Assembly (NCBI GenBank): GCA_026196105.1
Contig: JAPHRK010000033.1
Location: 124,001-188,000, forward strand
Direction of reading: 5' to 3'
DNA length: 64,000 nt
DNA from: Rhodospirillales bacterium
Lineage (GTDB): Bacteria > Pseudomonadota > Alphaproteobacteria > Rhodospirillales > JAPHRK01
Numbering within the stretch: position 1 is the stretch's first letter; each line of letters begins with the position of its first letter. The notes beneath the pieces are model-generated. The model did no database searches and was not told the DNA's origin. It saw only the letters and a program-made list of their open reading frames with translations. Positions 35,330 through 44,124 of the stretch are shown here, piece after piece. The position numbers and the translations under genes were made by a program.

Positions 35330-36663
35330 TTGTGGCCTTGGTTGATTGCAATAATTTCTACTGCTCTTGTGAGCGGGTCTTTCAGCCCAAGCTTAGAAAT
35401 CAACCCGTTGTCGTTTTATCTAATAACGATGGCTGCGTTATTGCGCGCAGCAACGAAGCGAAAGAACAGGGTATTCCTATGGGGACACCCTTTTTCAAGT
35501 ACCGTCGCCAACTGGAGCAGGAAGGTATTTTTGTCCGCTCCAGTAACTATGCTCTCTATGGGGATATGAGCAATCGGGTGATGACGGCTTTAGCTGAATT
35601 TGTTCCTGATCTTGAAATTTATAGCATTGATGAATGCTTCTTGGACCTCACGGGAATGGCGCATGTGGATTTGACTGATTATTGTCGCCAGATTAAGGCT
35701 AAGGTTTATCAGTGGACGGGTATTCCGGTTTCCATTGGGATTGGGTCGACGAAAACCTCAGCGAAATTAGCTAATCGTTTGGCCAAGAAGATGCCAAAGA
35801 CAAAAGGTGTTTTGGATTTATCAAATGCGCCGCACCTATTGGAACGGGCTCTAGAAAAAACCGATGCTGGTGATGTTTGGGGTATTGGACGACGGTGGTC
35901 GAAAATGTTGGCGGGTCGGGGGATCGTTACGGCTAAAGACTTTCGCGATGCTCCTGAAGGTTGGGTGCGGCAAAAAATGGGAGTCATTGGCGCCCGAACT
36001 CAACTGGAATTGCAGGGGACACCTTGTATCGAATTGGATATAGAAACACCGGATAAAAAGACGGTATGTGTTTCACGTAGTTTTGGCAAAGAGATTGAGA
36101 AAATTGAAGGGCTTCATGATGCCTTAGCAACATTTGCTATGGGAGGAGCGGCAAAGCTTAGAAAGTTAGGGCTAGTTGCCAACGCTGTTAATATTTCTAT
36201 TCGAACCAATGTTCATCGCAAAGACCAAAAGCAACACTCTGAGTCAGCAACCATTGCCTTTCCCACTCCATCCAGTGATAGCCTAGAAGTTCTCTCAGTG
36301 ACACTCAGCGGATTAAAGCGTCTTTTTCGCCCGGGCTTAAAGTACAAAAGGGCTGGTATTCTTTTGCTTGATCTGGTGCGCAAAGAAGATGCTTCACGCA
36401 CATTGTTTTCCACTCCGGGTGAGGGAAAAACAAAAAACCTGATGTCGGCCTTTGATGATATTAATCAACGGGTGGGAAGCGGCCTAATAACCTTTGGACA
36501 GGTGCGCCGATCGACAACATGGTACATGACCCAAAACCATGTTTCTCCCCGCTTCACCACACGCTGGGATGAGCTTGCTATGGTTGGTGAGCCTGGCCAG
36601 ATAAATCCACCCCCCTTGAAAAACAGCTCGGCTGAGTTAATTAAGGGGAGGCGCAAAACCTGA
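35326..36663 (+). CDS. umuC: DNA polymerase V catalytic subunit (Y-family)
   Basis: A 445-residue translesion polymerase. It opens ALVDCNNFYCSCERVFQP, with the first metal-binding Asp, and has the second catalytic cluster SIDECFLDLTG. The little finger domain continues past residue 260. It overlaps umuD by four bases. It is slightly longer at the C-terminus than E. coli UmuC, which is common in alphaproteobacteria. Confidence 0.95.
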   Translation: MIVALVDCNNFYCSCERVFQPKLRNQPVVVLSNNDGCVIARSNEAKEQGIPMGTPFFKYRRQLEQEGIFVRSSNYALYGDMSNRVMTALAEFVPDLEIYSIDECFLDLTGMAHVDLTDYCRQIKAKVYQWTGIPVSIGIGSTKTSAKLANRLAKKMPKTKGVLDLSNAPHLLERALEKTDAGDVWGIGRRWSKMLAGRGIVTAKDFRDAPEGWVRQKMGVIGARTQLELQGTPCIELDIETPDKKTVCVSRSFGKEIEKIEGLHDALATFAMGGAAKLRKLGLVANAVNISIRTNVHRKDQKQHSESATIAFPTPSSDSLEVLSVTLSGLKRLFRPGLKYKRAGILLLDLVRKEDASRTLFSTPGEGKTKNLMSAFDDINQRVGSGLITFGQVRRSTTWYMTQNHVSPRFTTRWDELAMVGEPGQINPPPLKNSSAELIKGRRKT

Positions 36664-36802
36664 TTTTGCCTAGAGATGAGTTTCCTGTCGTAACAAATCC
36701 TTCAAAAAACAGTCATGTAGATGCGCATGAAGAAGTTTGTTCGCGAGGCTAAATAAGTGGGGACACTAATTGAATAAAATAGAAAATTAAGGACTAAAGA
36801 CG

Positions 36803-37066
36803 ATGACTAAAACGATATACAAATTTGGCAAAGAAAGGTCAAAACAGAGACTTTCTCCCCGTCCCCTTGAAGGGCGTATTGAAAAACCTGTTTATGATAC
36901 GATTGCAGAACCTCCTTTGGCAGAAGTTCTTGCCGACCCGATTGTTCACGCTGTTATGAAGCGCGATGGGGTTACCATGGAAGAACTATCAGGCCATATT
37001 AACCAAGCCCAACATACCCTCGTGGTAAAGAATGCAGGTTCCTACGTAGAGCGCACCGCTGCTTAA
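36803..37066 (+). CDS. Small conserved hypothetical protein
   Basis: An 87-residue cytoplasmic protein with a basic N-terminal half and the block LADPIVHAVMKRDGVTMEELSGHI, which resembles short proteins seen in other alphaproteobacteria. A second half of about 20 residues is unremarkable. It has no predicted membrane helix and its own weak ribosome binding site (TAAGGA at 36789-36794). Position between umuC and the HAD gene gives no clue about function. Confidence 0.65.
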   Translation: MTKTIYKFGKERSKQRLSPRPLEGRIEKPVYDTIAEPPLAEVLADPIVHAVMKRDGVTMEELSGHINQAQHTLVVKNAGSYVERTAA

Positions 37067-37168
37067 AAGCGGTTGCGCCAACCTACCCAGACGTGAACTA
37101 CTTGCTCAAGTTCATCCTCTCCTATAGCTTCCTTGAAAATTTAAATTGTCATAAAGGGAGCGCTTATC

Positions 37169-37810
37169 TTGATCCGCGCTGTAATCTGGGATTTTGGTGG
37201 TGTTTTTACCACCAGTCCATTCGTTGCCTTTCGCCGTTTTGAAATGGAAAATGGCTATCCGCAGGATATTATCCGGACCGTTAACTCAAAGAACCATCAT
37301 GAAAACGCTTGGGCCAAGTTTGAGCGCAATGAAGTGGATCTTGATGAGTTTGACCAATTGTTTCGCCATGAAACCGCTGCTGAAGGCTGTGAAGTTTCTG
37401 GAAAGGCTGTGATTGAGCTTCTGGCAGGAGATTTCCGCCCCGAGATGATCGAAGCCCTGCGTCGTTGCACAGAAAAGTACATCACAGCTTGCATTACAAA
37501 CAACGTTAATGTTGGAGCGGGACCGGCGATGTTTATGTCGGAAGACCGGGAGAAACAAGCCGCTGAAGTGATGTCTATGTTCGAGCTTATTATTGAGTCC
37601 AGCAAGGTTAATTTGCGCAAACCTGACCCTCGTATTTATCAACTAGCCTGTGAAAAAATTGGAGTTAACCCAGAGGAAACGGTGTATCTGGATGATTTAG
37701 GCGTCAACCTCAAACCCGCGCGCGAGTTAGGTATGAAGACGATCAAAGTCGTTGATCCTGCGGTGGCCATTTCAGAGCTTGAAGGGTTTACAGGCTTAAC
37801 TTTGAGATAA
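37169..37810 (+). CDS. HAD-IA family hydrolase
   Basis: A 213-residue HAD hydrolase with motif I WDFGGVFTTSP (Asp8 as nucleophile; the second Asp of DxD is replaced by Gly10, as in soluble-epoxide-hydrolase N-terminal phosphatase and haloacid dehalogenase-like proteins). Later blocks are SSKVNLRKPDPRIY and EETVYLDDLGVNLKPA. The start is TTG with GGGAG upstream. Substrate unknown. Motif I alone cannot decide between phosphatase and dehalogenase activity. Confidence 0.85.
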   Translation: MIRAVIWDFGGVFTTSPFVAFRRFEMENGYPQDIIRTVNSKNHHENAWAKFERNEVDLDEFDQLFRHETAAEGCEVSGKAVIELLAGDFRPEMIEALRRCTEKYITACITNNVNVGAGPAMFMSEDREKQAAEVMSMFELIIESSKVNLRKPDPRIYQLACEKIGVNPEETVYLDDLGVNLKPARELGMKTIKVVDPAVAISELEGFTGLTLR

Positions 37811-38114
37811 AAACTCTCAAGGCTGTCAGAAATAAACTAAAAAAGGGGTTGGAATGGCGGGTGTGACGGGCTAGGTTCACCTCATGACGCCCGTAATGCT
37901 CAAAAAGATAGAGCATAGCGACAGGTCTTTTGGGGAAAGCCGAAATAGACCAGAGAGGCGTATTTTGAAAATCACCCATAAGCCGGGCCTTACTGTTAGC
38001 GTGCATGGTATATGCAAATTGCACAATAAGGTGCGTATAAGCTGAAGCGGAAGCAAAGAGGCTCCCAGTTTCTAAGCTCAGTGGGCAGAAAATTAAAACG
38101 GCAAATCAGGTATT
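37811..38114. other. Intergenic region upstream of the DUF4167 gene
   Basis: About 300 bases without a supported gene. It contains a perfect inverted repeat ACGGGC/GCCCGT (37866-37894) that could be a weak 3' hairpin of the HAD gene, and it must contain the DUF4167 promoter. Nothing else recognised. Confidence 0.4.
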
Positions 38115-38738
38115 ATGAACAGAAGCTCCAAACCTCATCGCCCAAGAGGGCGTGGCCCCGGACGTAACACTGGCAGACGCGGCCCAAATCGCCCGAATAA
38201 TAACCGCAATAATGCAGGCTCAGAAGCCCGTATTCGCGGTAATGCAAAGCAGAACCTTGATAAGTTTTTAGGTTTAGCTAAAGACGCAGTTTCTGCTGGC
38301 GACCGGGTAGCTGCCGAAAATTATTATCAGCATGCTGACCATTATTTCCGGGTGGTTCAGGAAGTAGACAACGCTCGTGCGGCCCGTACAGAGCATCGTA
38401 AAGAACAAAACCCAGGACAAAACCCTGAGGCACAAGCTCCTGCGGAAGATGAAGCTGTTCAAGGATTGCCAAGTGGCGCAATTGAAAACACTCTTCTTGA
38501 CCCGACCTTAGAGGATGTTTCTGCAGGGAATGAAGCTGAAGAAGAGGCTGAAACAGAGGTGGCTGAGCAAGAAGCTGCCCCTGCTCAAGAGGAACAACCT
38601 CAAGAAGCAAAACCTGAAGAGACCGCAGCAGAGACGGAAGTTGCCCCTAAACCTAAGCCGAAACCAAAACCTAGGCCACGGGGTAGAAGACCTGCTAAAC
38701 CTAAGCCAGAAGCAAAGCCAGAGGTAGCGTCAGCTTAA
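38115..38738 (+). CDS. DUF4167 domain protein
   Basis: A 207-residue protein typical of alphaproteobacteria. The N-terminus is rich in arginine, glycine and asparagine (residues 1-35), followed by the DUF4167 core (about 36-85, RGNAKQNLDKFLGLAKDAVSAGDRVAAENYYQHADHYFRV). The C-terminal half is disordered, low-complexity and alternates E/A/Q and K/P stretches. The basic tail suggests nucleic acid or ribosome association; function not established. A terminator follows, then clpB. Confidence 0.9.
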   Translation: MNRSSKPHRPRGRGPGRNTGRRGPNRPNNNRNNAGSEARIRGNAKQNLDKFLGLAKDAVSAGDRVAAENYYQHADHYFRVVQEVDNARAARTEHRKEQNPGQNPEAQAPAEDEAVQGLPSGAIENTLLDPTLEDVSAGNEAEEEAETEVAEQEAAPAQEEQPQEAKPEETAAETEVAPKPKPKPKPRPRGRRPAKPKPEAKPEVASA

Positions 38739-38764
38739 GGTTATTGCTATCAAATAGAATAAAT

Positions 38765-38797
38765 GGGCTCTGGTGTATTTCGGCAGAGCCCTTTTTT
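38765..38797 (+). terminator. Intrinsic terminator after the DUF4167 gene
   Basis: GGGCTCTG (38765-38772) pairs with CAGAGCCC (38784-38791), followed by TTTTTT. Confidence 0.92.
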
Positions 38798-38923
38798 ATG
38801 CCTGTACCTCGTAAAAAATGCCCTTGCGTTAACTCTTTTTCGTAATAAATCAGAGTAATAGAGGAGTCTAAGATTGCCTAATGCTGGGATTTAAGACTCT
38901 GTCGTAAAAGAGGAAATGTAGTT

Positions 38924-41509
38924 ATGGATTTTGAGAAATATACCGAGCGCTCGCGCGGTTTTTTCCAGGCGGCACAAACCCTGGCAACCCGAAGCGGCCA
39001 TCAACAGTTATCACCTGAACACCTCCTGAAGGTCTTGCTTGACGATAAAGAAGGTCTGGCAGCTAATCTCATGCGCGCTGCAGGGGCAGACCCTGCCAAG
39101 GCTTTGCAAGGGGTTGAAGTCGAGCTTGCCAAAAAACCAAAAGTTCAAGGTAGTGGTGCCGGGCAAGTTTATTTAACCCAAGACCTATCCCGAGTTATGG
39201 AGCAAGCCGAAACCGTCGCTGATAAAGCTGGCGATAGCTTTGTCACTGCTGAGCGTCTTTTGCTTGCCTTGACCCTCTCCCAAAGCACGGCTTCAGGCAA
39301 AGTTCTCGCCCAAGCCGGGTTGACGGCACAAAACCTTAACAAAGCGATTGAAGATGTGCGTAAAGGGCGCACCGCGGACAGTGCTTCGGCTGAAGACTCA
39401 TATGATGCCCTTAAAAAGTATGCCCTTGACCTGACCCAAGCAGCCCGTGATGGCAAGCTTGATCCGGTGATTGGGCGTGATGAAGAAATCCGCCGGACTA
39501 TCCAAGTTCTTTCCCGACGGACAAAAAATAACCCAGTCTTAATTGGTGAGCCAGGAGTTGGCAAAACTGCCATTACGGAAGGGCTCGCCCTACGTATTGT
39601 CAACGGTGACGTGCCTGAGACTTTGAAAAACAAAAAACTCATGGTGTTGGATTTAGGTGCATTGGTCGCTGGGGCAAAATTCCGTGGCGAGTTTGAAGAA
39701 AGGCTGAAGGCTGTCCTTAATGAAGTAATATCTTCCAACGGAGAACTCATCTTGTTCATTGATGAGATGCACACTTTGGTTGGGGCTGGGGCTGCAGAAG
39801 GTTCGATGGATGCTTCCAACCTCCTTAAGCCTACCTTGGCGCGAGGAGAGCTTCACTGTATTGGGGCAACGACTTTGGATGAATATCGCAAGCATGTTGA
39901 AAAAGATGCTGCCTTAGCGCGACGGTTCCAGCCGGTTCTCGTTACTGAACCAACATTGGAAGATACTATTTCCATCTTGCGTGGCATCAAGGAGAAGTAT
40001 GAGCTTCATCATGGGGTGCGTATTGCGGATTCAGCTTTAGTCGCGGCGGCAACCTTGTCGAACCGTTATATTTCGGATCGCTTTTTACCAGATAAAGCCA
40101 TCGATCTTATGGATGAATCTGCTAGCCGACTTCGTATGCAGGTGGATAGCAAGCCTGAAGAAATTGACGAACTTGACCGTCGCATTATTCAGCTAAAAAT
40201 TGAGCGTGAAGCGCTGAAGAAGGAAAGCGACAGAGGGTCGATTGATCGGTTGAAAACCTTGGAGACAGAGCTTGTTGATTTGGAAGAAAAATCCAAAAAA
40301 CTGACAGGCCAGTGGCAAGCTGACAAGGATGGTTTGGCTGAGGCTCAAAAGTTAAAGGAACAGCTAGACCAGGCCCGCATTGCGGCTGATCAAGCCCAGC
40401 GCTCTGGTGAATATGAAAAAGCAGGAGAGCTGCAGTATGACCTGATCCCTCGCCTTGAGGCCAAATTGGTTGAAGCGGAGGAAAGTGAAGAAAAATCCAT
40501 GCTTGAAGAGGCCGTAACTGAAGAGCATATCGCCACAGTTGTTTCGCGTTGGACCGGTATTCCTGTTGATAAAATGCTCGAAGGTGAGCGCGATAAACTG
40601 CTGAAGATGGAAGACACCCTTCAAAAAAGAATAATTGGTCAGGAAGAGGCGGTTGTCGCTGTTTCAAATGCGGTACGCCGAGCACGGGCTGGACTGCAAG
40701 ATCCTAATCGTCCAATTGGTTCGTTCTTGTTCTTGGGGCCAACGGGTGTAGGTAAAACAGAGCTAACCAAGGCTCTAGCTGCTTTCTTATTTGATGATGA
40801 AACCGCCATGACTCGCATTGATATGTCGGAGTATATGGAAAAACATGCGGTTGCCCGTTTGATTGGGGCGCCTCCTGGCTATGTGGGTTATGACCAAGGT
40901 GGGGCTTTGACTGAAGCAGTTAGACGTAAACCATATCAGGTGGTTCTTTTTGATGAAGTGGAAAAAGCCCACCCAGATGTGTTTAACATTATGCTTCAGG
41001 TCCTGGATGAAGGGCGTTTAACCGATGGACAAGGGCGAACTATTGATTTTAAAAACGTCCTGATCATTCTGACCTCGAACTTAGGCGGGGATATCTTAGC
41101 TCAACAAGAAGAAGGTCATGATTCTACGGAGTTGCGTGAACAGGTGATGGAAGTGGTGAGAGCTTCTTTCCGCCCTGAATTCATCAATCGACTGGATGAA
41201 ACCATCTTGTTCCATCGCTTGTTCAGGGAGCATATGGGAGGGATTGTCAAAATCCAATTGAAGCGCCTTAAAGCCTTGTTAGATGATCGTAAAATTACTC
41301 TTGATCTTGATGAAGCCGCGATGAGTTGGCTCGCTGATGCAGGCTATGACCCTGTTTATGGGGCACGTCCCCTTAACCGAGTGATCCAAAAGAGTTTGCA
41401 AAATCCTTTGGCAAGTATGATTTTGGAGGGGTCAATTAGTGAGGGGCAAAAGGTACAGGTTTCAGCACATGAAGGGAACTTAACTCTGAATGGGGAAGAA
41501 AGACTCTGA
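38924..41509 (+). CDS. clpB: ATP-dependent chaperone ClpB
   Basis: An 861-residue disaggregase. It has the N-terminal Clp-N domain, AAA1 with Walker A GEPGVGKT, the middle coiled-coil propeller (about 400-530, charged), and AAA2 with Walker A GPTGVGKT and a complete sensor and C-terminal segment. The presence of the long middle domain and absence of the tripeptide IGF loop of ClpA identify it as ClpB. GAGGA precedes the ATG. A heat-shock promoter was looked for but not clearly seen. Confidence 0.96.
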   Translation: MDFEKYTERSRGFFQAAQTLATRSGHQQLSPEHLLKVLLDDKEGLAANLMRAAGADPAKALQGVEVELAKKPKVQGSGAGQVYLTQDLSRVMEQAETVADKAGDSFVTAERLLLALTLSQSTASGKVLAQAGLTAQNLNKAIEDVRKGRTADSASAEDSYDALKKYALDLTQAARDGKLDPVIGRDEEIRRTIQVLSRRTKNNPVLIGEPGVGKTAITEGLALRIVNGDVPETLKNKKLMVLDLGALVAGAKFRGEFEERLKAVLNEVISSNGELILFIDEMHTLVGAGAAEGSMDASNLLKPTLARGELHCIGATTLDEYRKHVEKDAALARRFQPVLVTEPTLEDTISILRGIKEKYELHHGVRIADSALVAAATLSNRYISDRFLPDKAIDLMDESASRLRMQVDSKPEEIDELDRRIIQLKIEREALKKESDRGSIDRLKTLETELVDLEEKSKKLTGQWQADKDGLAEAQKLKEQLDQARIAADQAQRSGEYEKAGELQYDLIPRLEAKLVEAEESEEKSMLEEAVTEEHIATVVSRWTGIPVDKMLEGERDKLLKMEDTLQKRIIGQEEAVVAVSNAVRRARAGLQDPNRPIGSFLFLGPTGVGKTELTKALAAFLFDDETAMTRIDMSEYMEKHAVARLIGAPPGYVGYDQGGALTEAVRRKPYQVVLFDEVEKAHPDVFNIMLQVLDEGRLTDGQGRTIDFKNVLIILTSNLGGDILAQQEEGHDSTELREQVMEVVRASFRPEFINRLDETILFHRLFREHMGGIVKIQLKRLKALLDDRKITLDLDEAAMSWLADAGYDPVYGARPLNRVIQKSLQNPLASMILEGSISEGQKVQVSAHEGNLTLNGEERL

Positions 41510-41610
41510 TCTGGGAGGCTGAAGCTACTTTTGGGTTTACTGCGAGTTTGACTCCATTAAACTTAAATATAAGCTGAGTTATGAAACATTGATCTAGGAG
41601 GGGCAACCAG

Positions 41611-43995
41611 TTGAAGCGGGCAACAATTTATATCGCTGCCTATTGCTTGATTGTTGCTCTCTCAATTTTTTCATTGAGCCAGTATACGGCCTTTACCCGA
41701 GAGGTGGAAAACAAGCGGGTTGATGAGTATGCCCGTGTTATGTCCAACTACCTGTGGACAATGAATAAGGATAGTGCCGATGACTTTTTGTTTCTTGTCG
41801 TCAATGGGGACCCTTTTAGCAAAATCAAAATTACCCACAGTGATGATACTCTTTTTGTTGATAGCTCCTTCCTCCATGAAAAGCGGCGATGGGGATTGAG
41901 GATAGCCCCTCGCAAAGTGGCGGTACCCATCCACCAAGAAAATGAGGTCATTGGGCATTTTAGTGCAGAGATAAAACAAGATCCGACAAGTTATCTTATT
42001 ATTGGATTGCTCGATATTCTCATGGGGGGCAGCCTCTTCTTCTATTACGGCTACACTAGAAAACGAAAAGAATTCGAAAACCTGTCTCAACTGGCGACAA
42101 CTGTTCTGCAACATGCAGCAGAAGGCATTATGGTTGTTGATGTTGATGGTAAAATTGAAGCTGTAAATCCGGCTTTTAGTAGAATTACAGGCTATCAGCC
42201 CTCCGATGTTATTGGGTTTGATACAAGCTTTAGGCGATCCAATCTCCATGATGGGGACTTCTATAAAGAAATTTTTTCTACGCTTGAATCTATTGGGCTG
42301 TGGGAAGGGGAGGTTTGGCGCAGACGGAAAAATGGAGAAGTTTATCCCGAATGGCTCTCAGTTACTGCGGTTAAAAATGACGTAGGAAAAGTTATTAGAA
42401 GTATTAGCCTTTTCCGCGATATTACCGAACAAAAAACTGCTGAGGCTGAACTCATTAAAGTTAGAAACCGTTTAGCTGAAGCTGAGCAAATTGCTCAGAT
42501 TGGAAGCTGGGAGTGGAAGGTAAATGAAAATAGCTTTTGGTGGTCCGATGAGGTCTATAGAATTTTTGGTCTCAACCCCAATCATCATGAAGCCTCTCTA
42601 GAGAATTTTAATGAAATTATTCACCCCGATGATGCAGGTGAATTTGTTTGGGAGAAGCCAGGGCAAGCTGAAAACATCAGTGATCGTAAGTTTAACTGCA
42701 GGATCATTCGTCCGGATGGGGAGTTAAGGCATATCCAGCTTGTGGCTGATTTTCAACACAATGCTGACGGCAAGTTGATCCGTCTCATTGGCACAGCTCA
42801 TGATATAACTGAAGGAAAGAAAACTGAAGAAATATTGAGGAGTGCCAAGGAAAAAGCCGAGCGAGCTGATATGGCAAAGTCCAGGTTCTTGGCAGCAGCT
42901 AGTCATGATTTGCGCCAACCTTTGCAGGCTCTCAATCTCTTGGTTGCTGCCCTTGACCAACTGGTTAAGCTTGAAGGTAATGATCTGAATGGGCGTCAAG
43001 CAGGATTGATTGGTAAAATTGAAAGATCTTTAGAATCTCTGTCTGATCTTCTTAATGCCCTCCTAGATATTTCCAGGCTTGATGCGGGAACTCTTATCCC
43101 TGAAATGGAAAACTTCCCGATCTCCGAACTTTTGGAATGGGTCGATGAAACCTATAGACCTAAGGCGCAAAATAAAGGGCTCGAGTTTGTCGTAATCTCC
43201 TCATCTCTCACGGTTTTAAGTGATCCTCAGCTTTTGCGCCAAGTGGTTGGTAATTTGGTCTCCAATGCAATCCGCTATACCAAAGAAGGCAAAGTTTTAA
43301 TTGGGTGTCGACAACGAGGAAAAAGAATTACGATTGAAGTTTACGATACTGGCGAAGGTATTCCTCGTGACAAAGTGAAGGTCATTTTCCAAGAATTTCA
43401 TCAGCTAGGGAATGCTGCTCGCCGTAGAGAAAAAGGGCTTGGGCTTGGGTTGGCAATCGTTGATCGAATTACAACGTTGATGGGTCACAAAGTTAATGTT
43501 CATTCAAGAATTGACCAAGGGTCGTGTTTTTCAATTGATGTAAATGTTGGTGAAAAAAATCAAGAAAAACCTGAACAACCCCTTGGGAAGATAGTGGCTA
43601 AACCTTCCTTGGAAGGAGTTGCTTTGGTAATTGATGATGACCCTGCTGTTCTTGACAGCATGTCTCTCTTACTATCGCAATGGGGTATGACAGTCATTGC
43701 AGCTCTATCTTCTTCAGAAGCACTGAAACAGTGCCTTGAAGCTTCGGAGGTGCCAATAATTATTTTGGCCGATTATCGTTTGCAGGAACCTCGAACAGGG
43801 GCTCAGGCAATAACTCTGATTAATGACGAACTAAAAGCAAATATCCCAGGGGTAATTATTACAGGGGATACAGGGGCAGACCGTATCCAAGAAGCAACGG
43901 CGAGTGGCTTTAGGCTTCTTCACAAACCTCTACAACCGGCAAATCTTAAAACTGTTTTAATCGAGATATTGTTTGATGAATCAACGAACTGGTGA
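41611..43995 (+). CDS. Hybrid sensor histidine kinase with two PAS domains and receiver
   Basis: A 794-residue kinase. TM1 (about 7-24) and TM2 (about 127-147) flank a small periplasmic sensor of about 100 residues. Two PAS/PAC units (160-275 and 290-405) follow, then HisKA with His432 (AASHDLRQPLQAL, the HDLRQP class), HATPase (NLVSNAIRYT, GLGLGLAI), and a receiver (about 670-790) with Asp in ILADYRLQEP. The TTG start has AGGAGG before it. The VPIEG-repeat gene lies 129 bases downstream on the same strand, so the two may be linked. No response regulator is near. Confidence 0.9.
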   Translation: MKRATIYIAAYCLIVALSIFSLSQYTAFTREVENKRVDEYARVMSNYLWTMNKDSADDFLFLVVNGDPFSKIKITHSDDTLFVDSSFLHEKRRWGLRIAPRKVAVPIHQENEVIGHFSAEIKQDPTSYLIIGLLDILMGGSLFFYYGYTRKRKEFENLSQLATTVLQHAAEGIMVVDVDGKIEAVNPAFSRITGYQPSDVIGFDTSFRRSNLHDGDFYKEIFSTLESIGLWEGEVWRRRKNGEVYPEWLSVTAVKNDVGKVIRSISLFRDITEQKTAEAELIKVRNRLAEAEQIAQIGSWEWKVNENSFWWSDEVYRIFGLNPNHHEASLENFNEIIHPDDAGEFVWEKPGQAENISDRKFNCRIIRPDGELRHIQLVADFQHNADGKLIRLIGTAHDITEGKKTEEILRSAKEKAERADMAKSRFLAAASHDLRQPLQALNLLVAALDQLVKLEGNDLNGRQAGLIGKIERSLESLSDLLNALLDISRLDAGTLIPEMENFPISELLEWVDETYRPKAQNKGLEFVVISSSLTVLSDPQLLRQVVGNLVSNAIRYTKEGKVLIGCRQRGKRITIEVYDTGEGIPRDKVKVIFQEFHQLGNAARRREKGLGLGLAIVDRITTLMGHKVNVHSRIDQGSCFSIDVNVGEKNQEKPEQPLGKIVAKPSLEGVALVIDDDPAVLDSMSLLLSQWGMTVIAALSSSEALKQCLEASEVPIIILADYRLQEPRTGAQAITLINDELKANIPGVIITGDTGADRIQEATASGFRLLHKPLQPANLKTVLIEILFDESTNW

Positions 43996-44124
43996 GGGGT
44001 TTAAAAGAAAAATTGCTTGAAATAGGGGCTTTATAAGCCCCTTATAGAAAAATCAGTTCAAAGCCTCTATATGAATTGCTACAGTTTATAACGCGATAAA
44101 ATAAAAAGAGATAACTTTTAAGTC

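Noticed and set aside
38739-38923. Heat-shock (sigma-32) promoter upstream of clpB
   Set aside because: Only partial similarity (CTTGCG..) with no matching -10 at the correct spacing was seen.
44024-44042. Hairpin AGGGGCTT/AAGCCCCT after the 41611-43995 kinase
   Set aside because: No T-run follows on either strand; it may be just a decay-protecting hairpin, so it was not called a terminator.
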